A stretch of 64,000 nt of DNA. It comes from Nissolia schottii. Lineage: Eukaryota > Streptophyta > Magnoliopsida > Fabales > Fabaceae. Positions 22,935 through 34,900 of this stretch are shown here, piece after piece (position 1 is the stretch's first letter; each line of letters opens with the position of its first letter). The translations under genes were made by a program, and so were the position numbers. The notes under the pieces were generated by a model. That model was not told where the DNA came from, did not search any database, and saw only the letters and a program-made list of their open reading frames with translations. The stretch spans positions 1 through 64,000 of the forward strand of contig QANU01108944.1 of NCBI GenBank assembly GCA_003254905.1, written 5' to 3'.

Positions 22935-24310
22935 AAAGGGGGGAAAATGTATCGTTTGGTATTGCTTGGTTCTGTTTCAAACAGGGGGAGACATCAAAAG
23001 AAACCAAGGCAAGTCAGATCGTCCAAAACATAGGGGGAGCTCTACAATCAAAGAACTTCAACTTTCAAGATGGTTTTGTCATCATCAAAAAGGGGGAAAA
23101 TGTGAAGAAGACTCTCTCTGACTTTGATGGCTAGGTTTTGATGAACATAACAAACATCAACAAAAAGCAAGAAAAAGGCAAAGACACAACCGAAGAACTG
23201 CAAAGCTCAACCAGTCAACATATTGAAGGTTCAAGTGTTTTTACCTTAGAGTCTGATAGTTAGCACTTGTTTATGATATTGTGGTTAATGACTCATAAGG
23301 TTTTTAATCTAACAAGTCTAACACTTTTCCTAAACCCTAAAATCAATTAGCAACACTTTTCTAGGGTTTGCAACACTTGGAAAACATTTTCTGTGAGTGT
23401 AATCGATTTCCCACTTGATGTAATCGATTACCAGCATCAAAAATTTGAAAATGTGTCATTTTCTATGTGTGTAATTGATTACCAATTCGATGCAATTGAT
23501 TACCACCTCACAAAATTTGAAAATTGGCAACGGTTGTGGGTGTAATCGATTACCACACTTGGTTAATCGATTACCTGCACGAACTGATGTGTTTTTTCAT
23601 GAAACAATGCGTTGTTTGGCATTTGGAAGCCATGGCAATGGTTCATGAAGAGACACCTATGCCTATATAAGTGTCAAACTCATGCAAACCCACACACCAA
23701 TCCAAAACTACAATCTTTCATCATCATTTACCAAGTTCTGATCAAATTTCAAGTTCATTTTCAATACAAAACTTAGAAAGCCTTTGAGCCTTAACTGTTA
23801 TATCTGAAGTGCTCTCTGTTCAGGATTATCCAACCCTGAGTTTTAGGATTGATCAAATCCATTGTACATTACTTCTTCAATCTTTACAATTGTTGTTGTA
23901 AACACCGTGGTGTTCGGTGTAATTCTGATTATCACCGCAGTGTTCGGTGAGGGTATTGTGTAACCAGGGGAACGGGTTTGTTCTCTTGAAGTTGTCGGTG
24001 TAAGTTCCTATGTTGTGAGGTTGTACATAACACAAGATTACATAGTGGAAAAATCCCTGAATCAGAACAGGGGACTAGACGTAGCCTTCGGTGGTTTGAA
24101 GGTGAACTAGGATAAATCTTTCGGTGTGATTTTCTCTATCTCTACACTCTTTACTTACAGCAATTTATCTTTCCGCTGCATTATCAATCTTAAGCATTTT
24201 GATTATTGCTGGTTATTGGGGTCAAGTTTCAGAATTAGGGTTTGAAACCACTTTCTTTCTCCAAAGAACCGAAATTGAGAAAAATCAAGTGAAACCTAAT
24301 TCACCCCCTC
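22935..24310 (+). mobile_element. Probable LTR and 3' end of a Sirevirus-like element
   Basis: Purine tracts (AAAAAGGGGGGAAAATG near 22935, AAAAAGGGGGAAAATG near 23086) precede a block with six TAATCGATTA-type words, a TATATAAG at about 23664, and an ending that reads AATTCACCCCCTCTTAGG near 24299. Such words are familiar from legume Sirevirus-type copia LTRs. I could not fix either LTR boundary or find a target duplication. Confidence 0.4.
23400..23573 (+). promoter_or_regulatory. Three pairs of 21-22-bp-spaced TAATCGATTA palindromes
   Basis: Pairs start at 23400/23421, 23472/23493 and 23542/23564. Steps within a pair are 21, 21 and 22 bp; pairs are about 70 bp apart. Two words have drifted to AATTGATT. 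The TATA-like TATATAAG lies about 90 bp downstream. Confidence 0.6.
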
Positions 24311-24548
24311 TTAGGTTGCTATCTGTAGTTACAGTTGATGCATCTTTCTCTTTGGATTGCATTTCAAACAAGAGCTACATATTCTTGAACATGCCAATGA
24401 GGCTAACCAATTCCGCTTTGGCAGATGTTGAATTAATTCTAGGTGCAGGTTCTAGTATTAGCATTGCTCACCACAGTAAGAATGAGTGAGTCATTGCACC
24501 GAGCCCCACTTTCCCCAATGACCATAACTCGCCGCAATGAGCAGTTGC

Positions 24549-26160
24549 TGAGGAAAAAATAGAGCTAAAGCCTTTTCCCTCTCATCTCAAGTACATTTAC
24601 TTGGGGAGAATACTTCATTACCTATTATCATTACGAATGGCCTTAAGGCCAAACAAGAGGAAGGGTTACTCGCTATTTTAAAAGAGCATAAGAAAGTGAT
24701 CTAGTGCACGCTCAAAGATATTATCTGTATTATCCCCTCCAAGTGCACTCATCGCATCTATTAAACTAGTAAAGAAACGAAAAAGAAAGCTAAGCCCACT
24801 CTTGATGAACATGGTGAAAAATGAGGTAGCAAAGTTACTCTAAGTGGGTATCATCTACCCCTATCTCATATAGTGAATGGGTAGGTCCAGTCCAAGTGGT
24901 GTCGAAAAAGAGTGGCATCACCGTTGTTTAGAACAAGAAAGGTAATTTGAAGATGGTTGCCAATTCATGGCGAGTGTACATTGATTATAAGAGGCTTAAC
25001 TAAGCCTCCCAAAAGGATCACTACCCTCTTCGTTTTAATGATCAAATGCTTGAGTGATTAGCTGGTAGATCACATTTCTACTTTCTTGATGGGTATACTA
25101 GATATCTCCAAATCCATATAGCCCCCAAAGATCAAGAAAAATATTACTTTCACATGCCCTTTTGGAATATTTACGTACAAGTGCATGCCTTTTGGCTTGT
25201 GCAATGCACCTGCAATGTTCCAACGTTGCATAATGAGCATCTTTTTCGATCTTTTAGAGGATTCTATGGAGGTCTTCACGGATGGCTTTACTGTTGTAGG
25301 GAATTATTTTGATGAGTGCTTGGCAAGCCTTGCTAAGATGTTGTAACAGTGTATTGACCTAAACCTTGTTCTCAATTTTGCTTCATGGTGGAACAAGGGA
25401 TTGTGCTAGGACACGTTGTCTTTAGCAAAGGAATAGTTGTAGATCTTGCCAACATTGATATTATTGCTAGTTTTCATTACCCCAGTCGCGAGCATTGGAT
25501 ATCATCCTTTCTTGGACATGTAGGGTACTATAGGCAATTCAAAAGGGACTTTACCTTGATTACACAACCTCTCACCACCTTCCTGCACAAAACGCCAAAT
25601 TTTTTATTCGACAACAAATGCATGGAGGCATGGGACAAGTTGAAGGAATCATTGACCACCACACCGATCATCCAAGCTCCGGATTGGAGTCTCCCTTTTG
25701 AGCTCATGTGCAATGCATTTGATCATGTCATAGGCACAATTTTGTCTCAATGCGTGGGTAAGTTCTCAAGTATAATCTCTTATGATTCAAGGACATTGGA
25801 TATTGCACAATCCAATCATACTACTACCGATAAAGTTGCTAGCTATTTGCTAGGTTCTAAGGTGATAGTGTTTATTGATCACGTTGCTCTTAAGTACTTG
25901 TTAAATAAAGTGGATACAAAAGCTCGACTCATCCGTTAGCTACTTCTTCTCCAAAAATTCGATATTGAGATCAAGAATAAAAATTAAGCGAAAAACATAA
26001 TAACTAACCACTTGAGTCGCTTTGAGCATCTCACCAATGACCCCATACCCGTCAATGATAAATTTCCTCATGGTCAAGTGATGAGCATGTCCAAACCCCT
26101 ATACCTCAAGGAAAAAACTTGCCCATCTAACTTAAGGATGTTAAGCAAAGTGTTGGATGA
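24549..26160 (+). pseudogene. pol: Dead Ty3-gypsy pol relic
   Basis: Scattered frames align with element-1 pol: IELKPFPSHLKYIYL near 24565, CNAPA of RT near 25200, GHVGYYRQF near 25518, and RNase H to KYLLNKVDTKARLIR near 25937. The RNase H motif reads MCNAFD where MCDASD is expected, so a catalytic Asp is gone, and there are many stops. It is older than elements 1 and 2. The copia element at 26216 was inserted at its right end. Confidence 0.75.
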
Positions 26161-26215
26161 GAGACAACCCACCAATCCATTTTAATATTTTTTAAGCTAC
26201 ATTTTACCAATGTTT
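26161..26215 (+). repeat. 55-bp direct repeat, left copy, flanking the copia element
   Basis: Starts GAGACAACCCACC and ends CCAATGTTT. It is identical by eye to 30804-30858. The copia element lies exactly between the two copies. Confidence 0.9.
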
Positions 26216-28020
26216 GTGGGCTCATATTCGTTAATAATTATATTAGCTATTTATCATATATGGCATAATTCGGTGATCTAATTATTTGGTTAAAAGCCTT
26301 TTAGACTTAAAGAAAAGCGAGTGTGGGCCCAAATGGGTAGATGCCAGTATTGGCCTATCAGGGGATAATGGGAACCCTGGTGAGCTTAAATACGTGAGGA
26401 ACGGTTATGGTCCCCAACACACCAAATCACAATCAGTTCTCACTTCTCCCCATCAGAAGAGAAACATCAGGCACTAAGGGATTTGGTTGAGGAAGGCCAT
26501 AGAACCACCGTCTCGTTCTCGATCAATCGCTGCAAAGGTCTCCCAATCATTCAGCTATGGATTCAAGTATTTATGCAATCACTTTATCCTTAGTAATTTG
26601 ACGTGATGCAATGATAAATTTCAACAAGTGGTATCAGAGCCACCCATCATTGTTAGGTTATTAGGATTTGTGGTTTTTTGATGATTTGAAAAATTGAAAT
26701 TGTGCTTATAGTTTCTGTTGCATTATCGTATGTCGATAATTTAGTTATTCAATTTTTCGAATTTTATGAACCCTAAAATTGCTAATTTGGGAATTTGGGA
26801 ATTTTATATAAACCCTAATTAAGCAATTTGGATAATTTTAGACAATGGATACAGCAATTTGGATAATTTTAATAAACCAAGGATACAACAATTTTGCATA
26901 ATTTTATAAACCATGGATTCAGCACTTTGGCGATGGGGGTTGTCGTGTAAGGGGGCTGCTGTTTCCTTTTTGGGTATTGTCAATTGCTGATTTTTTTTTT
27001 GTTTATGATTCTGAATTAATTTGCTGAAACTAATTGCCTTAATTTGCTGAAATTGATTGCCTTAATTGCTGGAATTAATTGCCTTGATTTGCTGAAATTA
27101 ACTATTGTGATTTCTGAAATTTCTGAATATAAGGCAAGTTTTTTTTTCGTTTGGAACTACTGAGACCATGATTTTTGGGTTTCCCCATTTTGTTTAATTA
27201 TGGACACAGTGCATGTGCCAACGATACAGGTTCTGTTGGGGCAATTGATATTGATGATTTGATTAGCAATTATTGTTATTTCTTTGGTTGGTGAAATTCA
27301 AACAGAATTTATTTGGGCCAATTTGTTTCTGAAATTTTTCCAAGAAAGGAAAACTATTTTCTTCTGAAATGGGCTTATAAAGATTGTCAAGACCATAAAG
27401 CATAAATTGCAATTCTGATTTGGTGAAGGTTATTATTGGCTAACTATGATATGGGCTACAGGTTTATTTATATATATTTTTGGGCTATTTATTATTTGCC
27501 TTGATTTGGTGAAGGTTAGCTATAAGGGCCGTTTTTGTTCTGGATTAAATTGACTGGTTGAAAAATTTATTTTTCATATAAAATGGGCCTTTTCTAACAA
27601 GAAGGTAATTTTAATTTTATCTCCCATAAAGTTATAGCAATGTTTCCATTTACTAAGGAAGATTAAATGGGCATTGGTTTCGGATTGGGCTGATAAAGGA
27701 TAATGGGCCATTATGTTTTCTGCCTATGACCTTGCTGTTTTGCGGAATGGGCCACTATCCTTTCTGTTTTGTCAAAACATTTGGTTTTACTTTGAATATG
27801 GATGAGCCCTGCTTTTGTTTTGGAAAAATGCAAACATTATATGGGCTAATAAAATCAATTGACGCCGACATCAGACATTATGCTTTAGTCTGTAACTAGC
27901 GCTATTGATTTAAAAGGTGATTAATTTAAAAAGCTCAAAAATATTGGACCATTTAACCTTGAGGTAATTTGGATAACCAAAAGGATTAATTAATGTTTGT
28001 TATTTATGCGAATAATAATT

Positions 28021-28750
28021 GGCCCAAAGGAAGTTTATTATTTGGCAAAATAATGAACATTAAACATTCAACTTATTTTCTATTAATTATGCGAGCATTA
28101 ATCGGCCCAAAGGAAGATTATTGTTTGGCCAATTTATAGAAAATATGTGGTAATAAATAGGTTGCAAATTCTCATGTTTCCATGTGAATATTTAGTCAGT
28201 CCAAAGAAAGGCTAAATGTTTGACAGGATATTTTGACATCCTTTTATGATACTTTGAATCCTCTTGTGTGATATGGATTCAATTATTTATAAAGAAATTA
28301 GTTTTGAGATGAATTGACTGAGACAATATGTTACCAAAGTAGTCTCTATTGTTAAAGTTGGTTGTTTTGAAACGTAAGGAAACAGTGATTGTGTGATTCA
28401 TGTGAATATTGGTCAGCGCAAATGAAGATCAATGTTTGACCGAATTGTATCAACACTTGTGATAACATAAGATCCATATTTAATGGTATTGTCATGATTT
28501 TTTTTTATTCTAATAATTTTTAATTGAGTTGATTGAAATAGCATGTTGCCAAAGTAACCTCTGTTATGTAAATTAGCTTAATTGAAATTATATGGATGAT
28601 TGTATGGAGTTATTTATGTGAATTGTGCTCGGCCCAAAGGAAGACACAGTTTGACCAAATAATGACATACCTGTGATGATGAATGTGTGACAATTATAAA
28701 GTATTTTTCATGTGAACAATAGTCGGTCCAAAGAAAGGCTGTTGTTTGAC
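28021..28750 (+). repeat. Six dispersed hairpin-like repeats in the copia element
   Basis: Units at about 28021-28046, 28104-28130, 28197-28226, 28411-28442, 28631-28655 and 28725-28750 share the form GGYCCAAAG-spacer-TTTGRCC. They are usually preceded by YATGYGAA. Each can fold into a short stem of about 6-7 bp with one bulge. Stem bases change on both sides in some units. Function unknown. Confidence 0.6.
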
Positions 28751-28781
28751 AGAATTTATTGTCAACATTTGATCATTACGT

Positions 28782-29045
28782 TAAAAGTACCAATTACAGT
28801 TGATTTCTCTGTCCAAAGACGAGGAATTAATGTTGTGCTAGGTATCTTGTAACGAATTAAGAGTACCACTTACAGTTAATTTCTCTGCGAATTAAGAGTA
28901 CCACTTACAGGTAATTTCTCTGTCCAAAGACGAGGAATTAATGTTGTGCTAGGTATCTTGTGATGGATTAAAAGTATCACTTACAGTTAATTTCTCTGTC
29001 CAAAGACGAGGAATTAATGTTGTGCTAGGTATCTTGTGAAGGATT
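28782..29045 (+). repeat. Tandem repeats of about 75 bp in the copia element
   Basis: Three near-complete units and one short one contain TTACAGTTAATTTCTCTG, then CCAAAGACGAGGAATTAATG and GTGCTAGGTATCTTGTG. They lie just before the RNase H frame. Confidence 0.8.
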
Positions 29046-29325
29046 CCCAATTCTAAAGAATTGCTCATGTCTTATTTTTTAATGACATGCTTAATTTATG
29101 TGAATATGTTTTATTGCTTTTGTTCTCGATTCAGTTTCTATTGCCAGTGCTGTGAATATTTCTGCTCAAGTGAACACACTCGTTGCTAAAGGAGACAAGT
29201 TTAGTCTCAAGCAGTTCCCCAATAAAGATCTTTAAAGAAAAGAGATGCAGAAGATTTTCTATGCATCAGCGGTGGGGAGTCTAATGTATGCTTAAGTTTG
29301 TACTCGTCATGACGTAACATTTATA

Positions 29326-29937
29326 GTGGGAGTTTTAGGAAGATTCTTGAGCAATTCCAGTATACAGCACTGGAAAGCGGCCAAACGTGTGATGCGTTAT
29401 TTGAAGAGAACAAAAGATTACATATTCACTTATCGGAGATCGAACAGTTTAGAGATCATCCGGTACTCCGACTCCGATTTTGAGAGATGCCAAGATCGTA
29501 GGCGCTCCACATCAGGATACATTTATATGTTGGTAGGAGGAGCTATCTCATGGAAGTCTGCTAAACAGACACTTATAGCTTCTTCAACTATGGTCGCGGA
29601 GTTCATAGCTTGCTACGAGGCATCCAACCATGGAATATGGCTACGAAATTTTGTCACTAATTTGCATGTGGTTGATAGCATCGACCGACCACTAAGGATT
29701 TATTGTGACAATAACTCGGCAGTCCTTTATTCCAACAACAGGAGTGCAACGAAGTCGAAGTTTATCGACATCAAGTTCCTAGTTGTTAAAGAAAGAGTTC
29801 AGAATAGACAGATTTCCATAGAACATATAGTGACTAATTTTATGCTAGCTGATCCATTAACTAAGGGTTTGACACCTAAGGTTTTTTATGAGCATACTGC
29901 TCATGCGGGTGTTATTCGTGAGGATACCTTAGTTTAG
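29326..29937 (+). pseudogene. Copia RNase H fragment
   Basis: A 203-residue frame with the copia RNase H signature: YSDSDF, TSGYIYMLVGGAISWKS, AEFIACYEAS, YCDNNSA and ADPLTKGL. Acidic positions look intact. Sequence just upstream (about 29190-29320) is the preceding RT part with a TAA near 29233 and a TAA near 29295, so no complete polyprotein exists. The element needs enzymes from elsewhere. Confidence 0.85.
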
Positions 29938-30803
29938 TGGGAGTCCTTTTGTTCTATTGGATATTATCTATTTGATTTATGCATAATAAAGTTGATGGTT
30001 TATGATTCAATTCTGAACTCGCTTATGTTTTGTATATGCAATGGTTCTATTGCATTTAAGGACTTTGGATTGATCTCACTAAAGATTAAAGAATGACCAG
30101 TTGGAAATGTACATGATTGAGATCACATTGCATGTAATTTCCATGCTGCTCATCCACATTTGGTCTATGTCATTATGTGTATTAATGTGGTGATCATTGT
30201 GGTTTAGTCACGTTTTTGTTTTGTGACGAAAGCTGCAGTAATTCCATGTTGATGCATGAGATGGACCAGATTGTTAAAGAAAGTCTAAAAGATAAATAAC
30301 ATTCGGATGCGCGCCTAAAGAACTTATGATATAATTGTTTGAAGAACGATATGTAGTCCAAGTGGGAGATTGTTGGAAATTTATACTTCCAATATTCGTG
30401 GGCTCATATTCATAATTATATTAGCTATTTATCATATATGGCATAATTCGGTGATCTAATTATTTGGTTAAAAGCCTTTTAGACTTAAAGAAAAGCGAGT
30501 GTGGGCCCAAATGGGTAGATGCCAGTATTGGCCCATCAGGGGATAATGGAAACCCTGGTGAGCTTAAATACGTGAGGAACGGTTATGGTCCCCAACACAC
30601 CAAATCATAATCAGTTCTCACTTCTCCCCATCAGAAGAGAAACATCAGGCACTAAGGGATTTGGTTGAGGAAGGCCATAAAACCACTGTCTCGTTCTTGA
30701 TCAATCGCTGCAAAGGTCTCCCAATCATTCAGCTATGGATTCAGGTATTTATGCAATCACTTTATCCTTAGTAATCTGACGTGATGCAATGATAAAATTC
30801 AAC

Positions 30804-30858
30804 GAGACAACCCACCAATCCATTTTAATATTTTTTAAGCTACATTTTACCAATGTTT
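30804..30858 (+). repeat. 55-bp direct repeat, right copy
   Basis: Matches 26161-26215. Old gypsy-flank sequence continues from 30859. Confidence 0.9.
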
Positions 30859-31977
30859 ACCCTATTCTTGAAAATTTTATAGGTATTTGCTTGTTACAAC
30901 GAGTTTTGATCACCCTAGTGAGTATTTTTTGCTTTAACGACTACAACAGATAGAAAATAATTGTTTTGCATTTGTATAGAGGATCATGCAGTTTTGTCAA
31001 TAGTAGGTGATTGGTGAAGCTCTTGTGTGGCTTTGTGATGGTGTGGACATTGAGGGGTGCACAGTCCTTTATTCGGTATAGGTGAGCTTGTATTGAATGT
31101 TGTTTTCCCTACTAATGTTGTTGTGCCTTGAGTTGATATTATGTTGATTTCCACCTTTTTTGCTCTAATTAGAATAGTTTTGATAATGCACGAACTAGTA
31201 CACGGGTTTCTATTTGTGATTAACTTGGATTAGATTATGATTTTGTTTGATTGTTTCGTCTCTTAATTTTCTTAATTGGTATGATGTAGGTAATTCTTTT
31301 CTCCTAAAACATTTAAGGGTTTATCCCACATAGTTTTTGTTGGGAGGTTTTGATTGGACTTGCCTTAGACCCGCCTAATATTGTCAAGTCTCAATAAATT
31401 GAGCGATTTCTGATACTTTGTAATGATTTTATGAGGTCTTTTGTTTCACTAATAAAGCATCCTACTTAATAAAAAAAATTTGCATGAAATAAAAATAGAA
31501 AACCTAACGTAATTAATAATCAATAACAATAAAAAAAAAATTAGACTAAAGCGTAATTTTACTTCTAATCTAAATTTAAAGTGGAGTACAACGTTGACCA
31601 AATTCGACGTCAGTTTATGCAATTTGCCTTAAAAGCACGACCAAACACAAAAATCCAGGGACCGAGAAACATAATGAAGTCAAACAACCGGAACCAGACA
31701 AGACATGCGTCTTGCGGCCTAGTTGCCCCAAGCTTGACGTGGTCCAGGTCTTCCAATCTGGCAGCAGGACCCACCCCTCCATGGTCGGTAACCGTCAACA
31801 GAGTAAACTCTCCTCCTTCCAAATGGCATCAAATCCCACCCATCATTGACTCCTCCATCATCTACCCAAGCAAAATTCCATTTCTTAAACACAAACATAC
31901 ATATAGGAAGAAGAAGAAGAAGGAGAAGAAGGACCCGCACTTGTGAGCTCTGCCATTCTCACTCCAACAAGAACAGC
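30859..31977. other. Intergenic; promoter/5' leader side of the ABCG fragment
   Basis: 30859-31560 is AT-rich with no supported gene. 31585-31977 has a purine-rich GAAGAAG stretch at about 31907-31935, just before the ATG at 31978, as is common in plant 5' leaders. No TATA box could be called with confidence. Confidence 0.5.
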
Positions 31978-34900
31978 ATGTGCAGCTCGTGCGTCGTGCT
32001 GCTTTTTTGGGCATTGAGCTGTTTGTTCGACGGGGCGCGGTGCCAGCAAATGAGTGATCTGGACAACCCGGCTGTTCTGCCACTTGCTACCCAGCTCGTG
32101 TACGGTCGAATCTCTAGCGTGACCTCTCTTCTCAGTCGTGAAATCAAGACCCGCTCCAGTTTCTGCGTCAAGGATCTGTGAGTCTTTCGTTTCTGTATGG
32201 TTTGGTCACTCTGCCACCTATTTCTCAGTGCGGTCTTGTACACAACTTTGCTGCGTGCGAGGTTGTCAAACTTGAGAGTTTAAGTAAACTCGTGAAGTCT
32301 GAGCAAACTCGAATCGTAAACTCGTATGAGTTTACATAAGTAAAAAAAAATATGTTATGAGCAGTATAGTTGGGAACTAAACTTGATTAAATATTGTGTT
32401 TATAATTGAAATTAAATAATGTTAACTTTAAATTAAATTAGTGAAAGAAATATCATAAATACACCTTAATGCATGACCCTTAGTGGTTATTAGGGCTGTC
32501 AAAATGGGTCCGGTCTATTTACCAGGTTAAATGGACGGACTTTACATGCAAAAAATAGGCCCGTGAAAATTTTTTTAAAATTTTTAAAATAATTTTTTTG
32601 ATTTTTTTTAAATTTTTAATTTTTTTTTAAAAAATAAACGGGCTAGCGGACGGCTCGTTTAGGCCTGCGGACTGACCATAAACAAGCCAGACCCTAAAAG
32701 TATGCATATTTTTGGCTCACTCGTTTTGACAGCCCTAGTGGTTGTCATATTTTATTCCATTATTTTGTAGTTCAATAGAACATAGCTTAATATGGTAAAT
32801 ATATGAAATTAGCTAAATAAACTCAATATATATTATCTAATATAAACAAAGTTAGGTAAGTATCTAACAAAGTTACTAAATTTGTACATTTTGAGGCAAA
32901 CTCGTAAACTCGTAGGTAGATTTTAACTTGCAAACTCGAGAGTTTACTTAAACTAGTACGAGTTTACCAAAAAAGAGTTTACATAAGTGTTAACTCGTTT
33001 TGTGTAATAAAATCGTAAACACGAGTTTATGAGTTAACTCGAGAGTTTAATAACTATGGTTACATGCATGCATAATAAATGGATGGGTAGTTCAGTGAAA
33101 TCAGACAGAGTGCTTTAGTTGGCATTTGGATGCTCATGAGAGTCTCAAGTTAGTTAGTCATTTCGTGAAGTTTTACATTGATGAAATACTGCAGTAGGAT
33201 GTTAAAGCAAATCATTCTTTGTTTTAATTTTAATACCATTTATTCCATATTAATTAAAGCAGTCGTCAACGGATGGCTGACCCGACTTCATCAAGAATGG
33301 ATTTCAGTTGTGGCTCCAGATCAATTGTTGTGACACTAGTTAAGGAATCAAACCAGGAAAACTTTCCTTTCTTGATTTCTTAGTAAGTGCCCTTCTGTTT
33401 GGAAAAGCAGAGTGGTGTGTTTGAGGGGCAGAGTTTTGGAGGGAAAGGGAACGGTAAATTTTCATTTTAAGAAAGTAAATCTTAATATCTTAATTTAAGA
33501 ATTTTTCTTTCAAAATATAAAGAATGAAATGATAAATCATAACCAGCAAAGTCTAGTACAGTTGGCAAATAGTTGCATTCCTTGAGCATTTGGTTAGGGG
33601 TATGGGAGAAACATCCTCACTTTGGTGATCTCCAAGACTCGAAAAGGGATTAGTCACTGCCGAGAAATCAAAAATGATAAATCATCATAGAACTTGTTAG
33701 ATAACTTTTTTTTTTTTATNCACAAAAAAAAAGGTGTAGATATTTACACTCATTACATTAGATGATAACACCAATTTGCATGTTGTTATTGATGTGCATT
33801 TATTACCTGAACACAGAAATTACTCTTTGTAAGCCAACCGCTTCTTATTAAACAGCATAGAAGCTTATTTGATTATGAAGCTCAATTTTCTTATTTTAGG
33901 GACGCTGATTGGAATAATGCATTTAATTTTTCATCTGATTTGGGCTTCTTGGCTTCTTGCATACAAAAGACTAAAGGTAAGAACACCAACAGTTAAAATA
34001 AAAAAATTATTATTGGTCCATTTTGTTTCAAAAGATTTACACTAAAAGAAATGGCACAATCTTTTCCCAGCATGATAATGGTACTTGGGTTTGTGGCTTT
34101 CACAACAATTTATTTGCTGAATTGTTGGCTATCTGTCATGGTTTACAAATAGCCTGGGACAGGGGCTATAGGAGCATTACTTGTGAAACGGGTTATGAGG
34201 AAGCGGTCCGTCTTATTCATTCGGATATTCAAACTCTCCATGTGGCTCATGTGGTGGTTCCGGATATCCAAGATTGGATTCAAAGGGATTGGAGGATCTC
34301 TTTCCATCATGTCTTGCGCGAAGCAAATGCGAGTACCCACTTCATGGCTAAGATGGCATCCATCCTTTGCTTAGGAATGATCATATGGGTGTAGTACACC
34401 TTATTTATGGTGTCGTGTTTCTGTCTTTTTATCTGCAGCACCAAAAAAATAAAAAAACAAACTTTTCCCAGAGTCCAGTTATACCTGTTCACAATTTGGT
34501 TAGAAAAATCTTAACTCATTTCCGTAGAAGAACTAGCCGTGCAATAGATTTTATGAAGTGCCTGTGCTTCATACGTATTGGTCTGCAAGGATGAGAAAAT
34601 TTGTGGACATTAAAACAAATGTGGGAGTTAGGGACAAATGTTTTTCAGTCTAATCTCATGTTGGGATGTTGGTAACAAGCATAAGATGCACAGTTGACAG
34701 TAAAGGTGATGTTATTCTAGAAACCATCTATTGCTTTTAGCTGGATATTTCTGCTCTCTTTATAGATACCAATATTGTCTCCTTTCATTTTCCATTGCGT
34801 CCGATAAATTTAAGAGGTTCAAGTAAATCCTTTTGACAAATGTGGGAGTTTTAAATTTTTGTTCTCTAATCAGGAATCTGTTTCACTTCTTCTTAAGCTA

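Larger units (their letters stand above)
26216..30803 (+). mobile_element. Small Ty1-copia element with clipped ends
   Basis: The 3' LTR is 30371-30803, starting TGTTGGAAAT after the purine tract AAGTGGGAGAT. The 5' LTR is 26216-26625 and lacks the first 27 bases present in the 3' LTR. The primer site TGGTATCAGAGC (initiator tRNA-Met) is at 26629-26640. The 3' LTR lacks its final A. Only the C-terminal RT/RNase H region is coding-like; gag, protease and integrase are absent, replaced by non-coding repeats. The flanks are a 55-bp duplication instead of the usual 5 bp. Confidence 0.85.

Noticed and set aside
32262-33058. Extra exon in intron 1
   Set aside because: AAACTCGTA-type words and inverted ends indicate a MITE; no splice-compatible frame.
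33590-33665. tRNA-like stretch near ATTCCTTGAGCATTTGG in intron 1
   Set aside because: Box A and B are too weak and no cloverleaf could be drawn.
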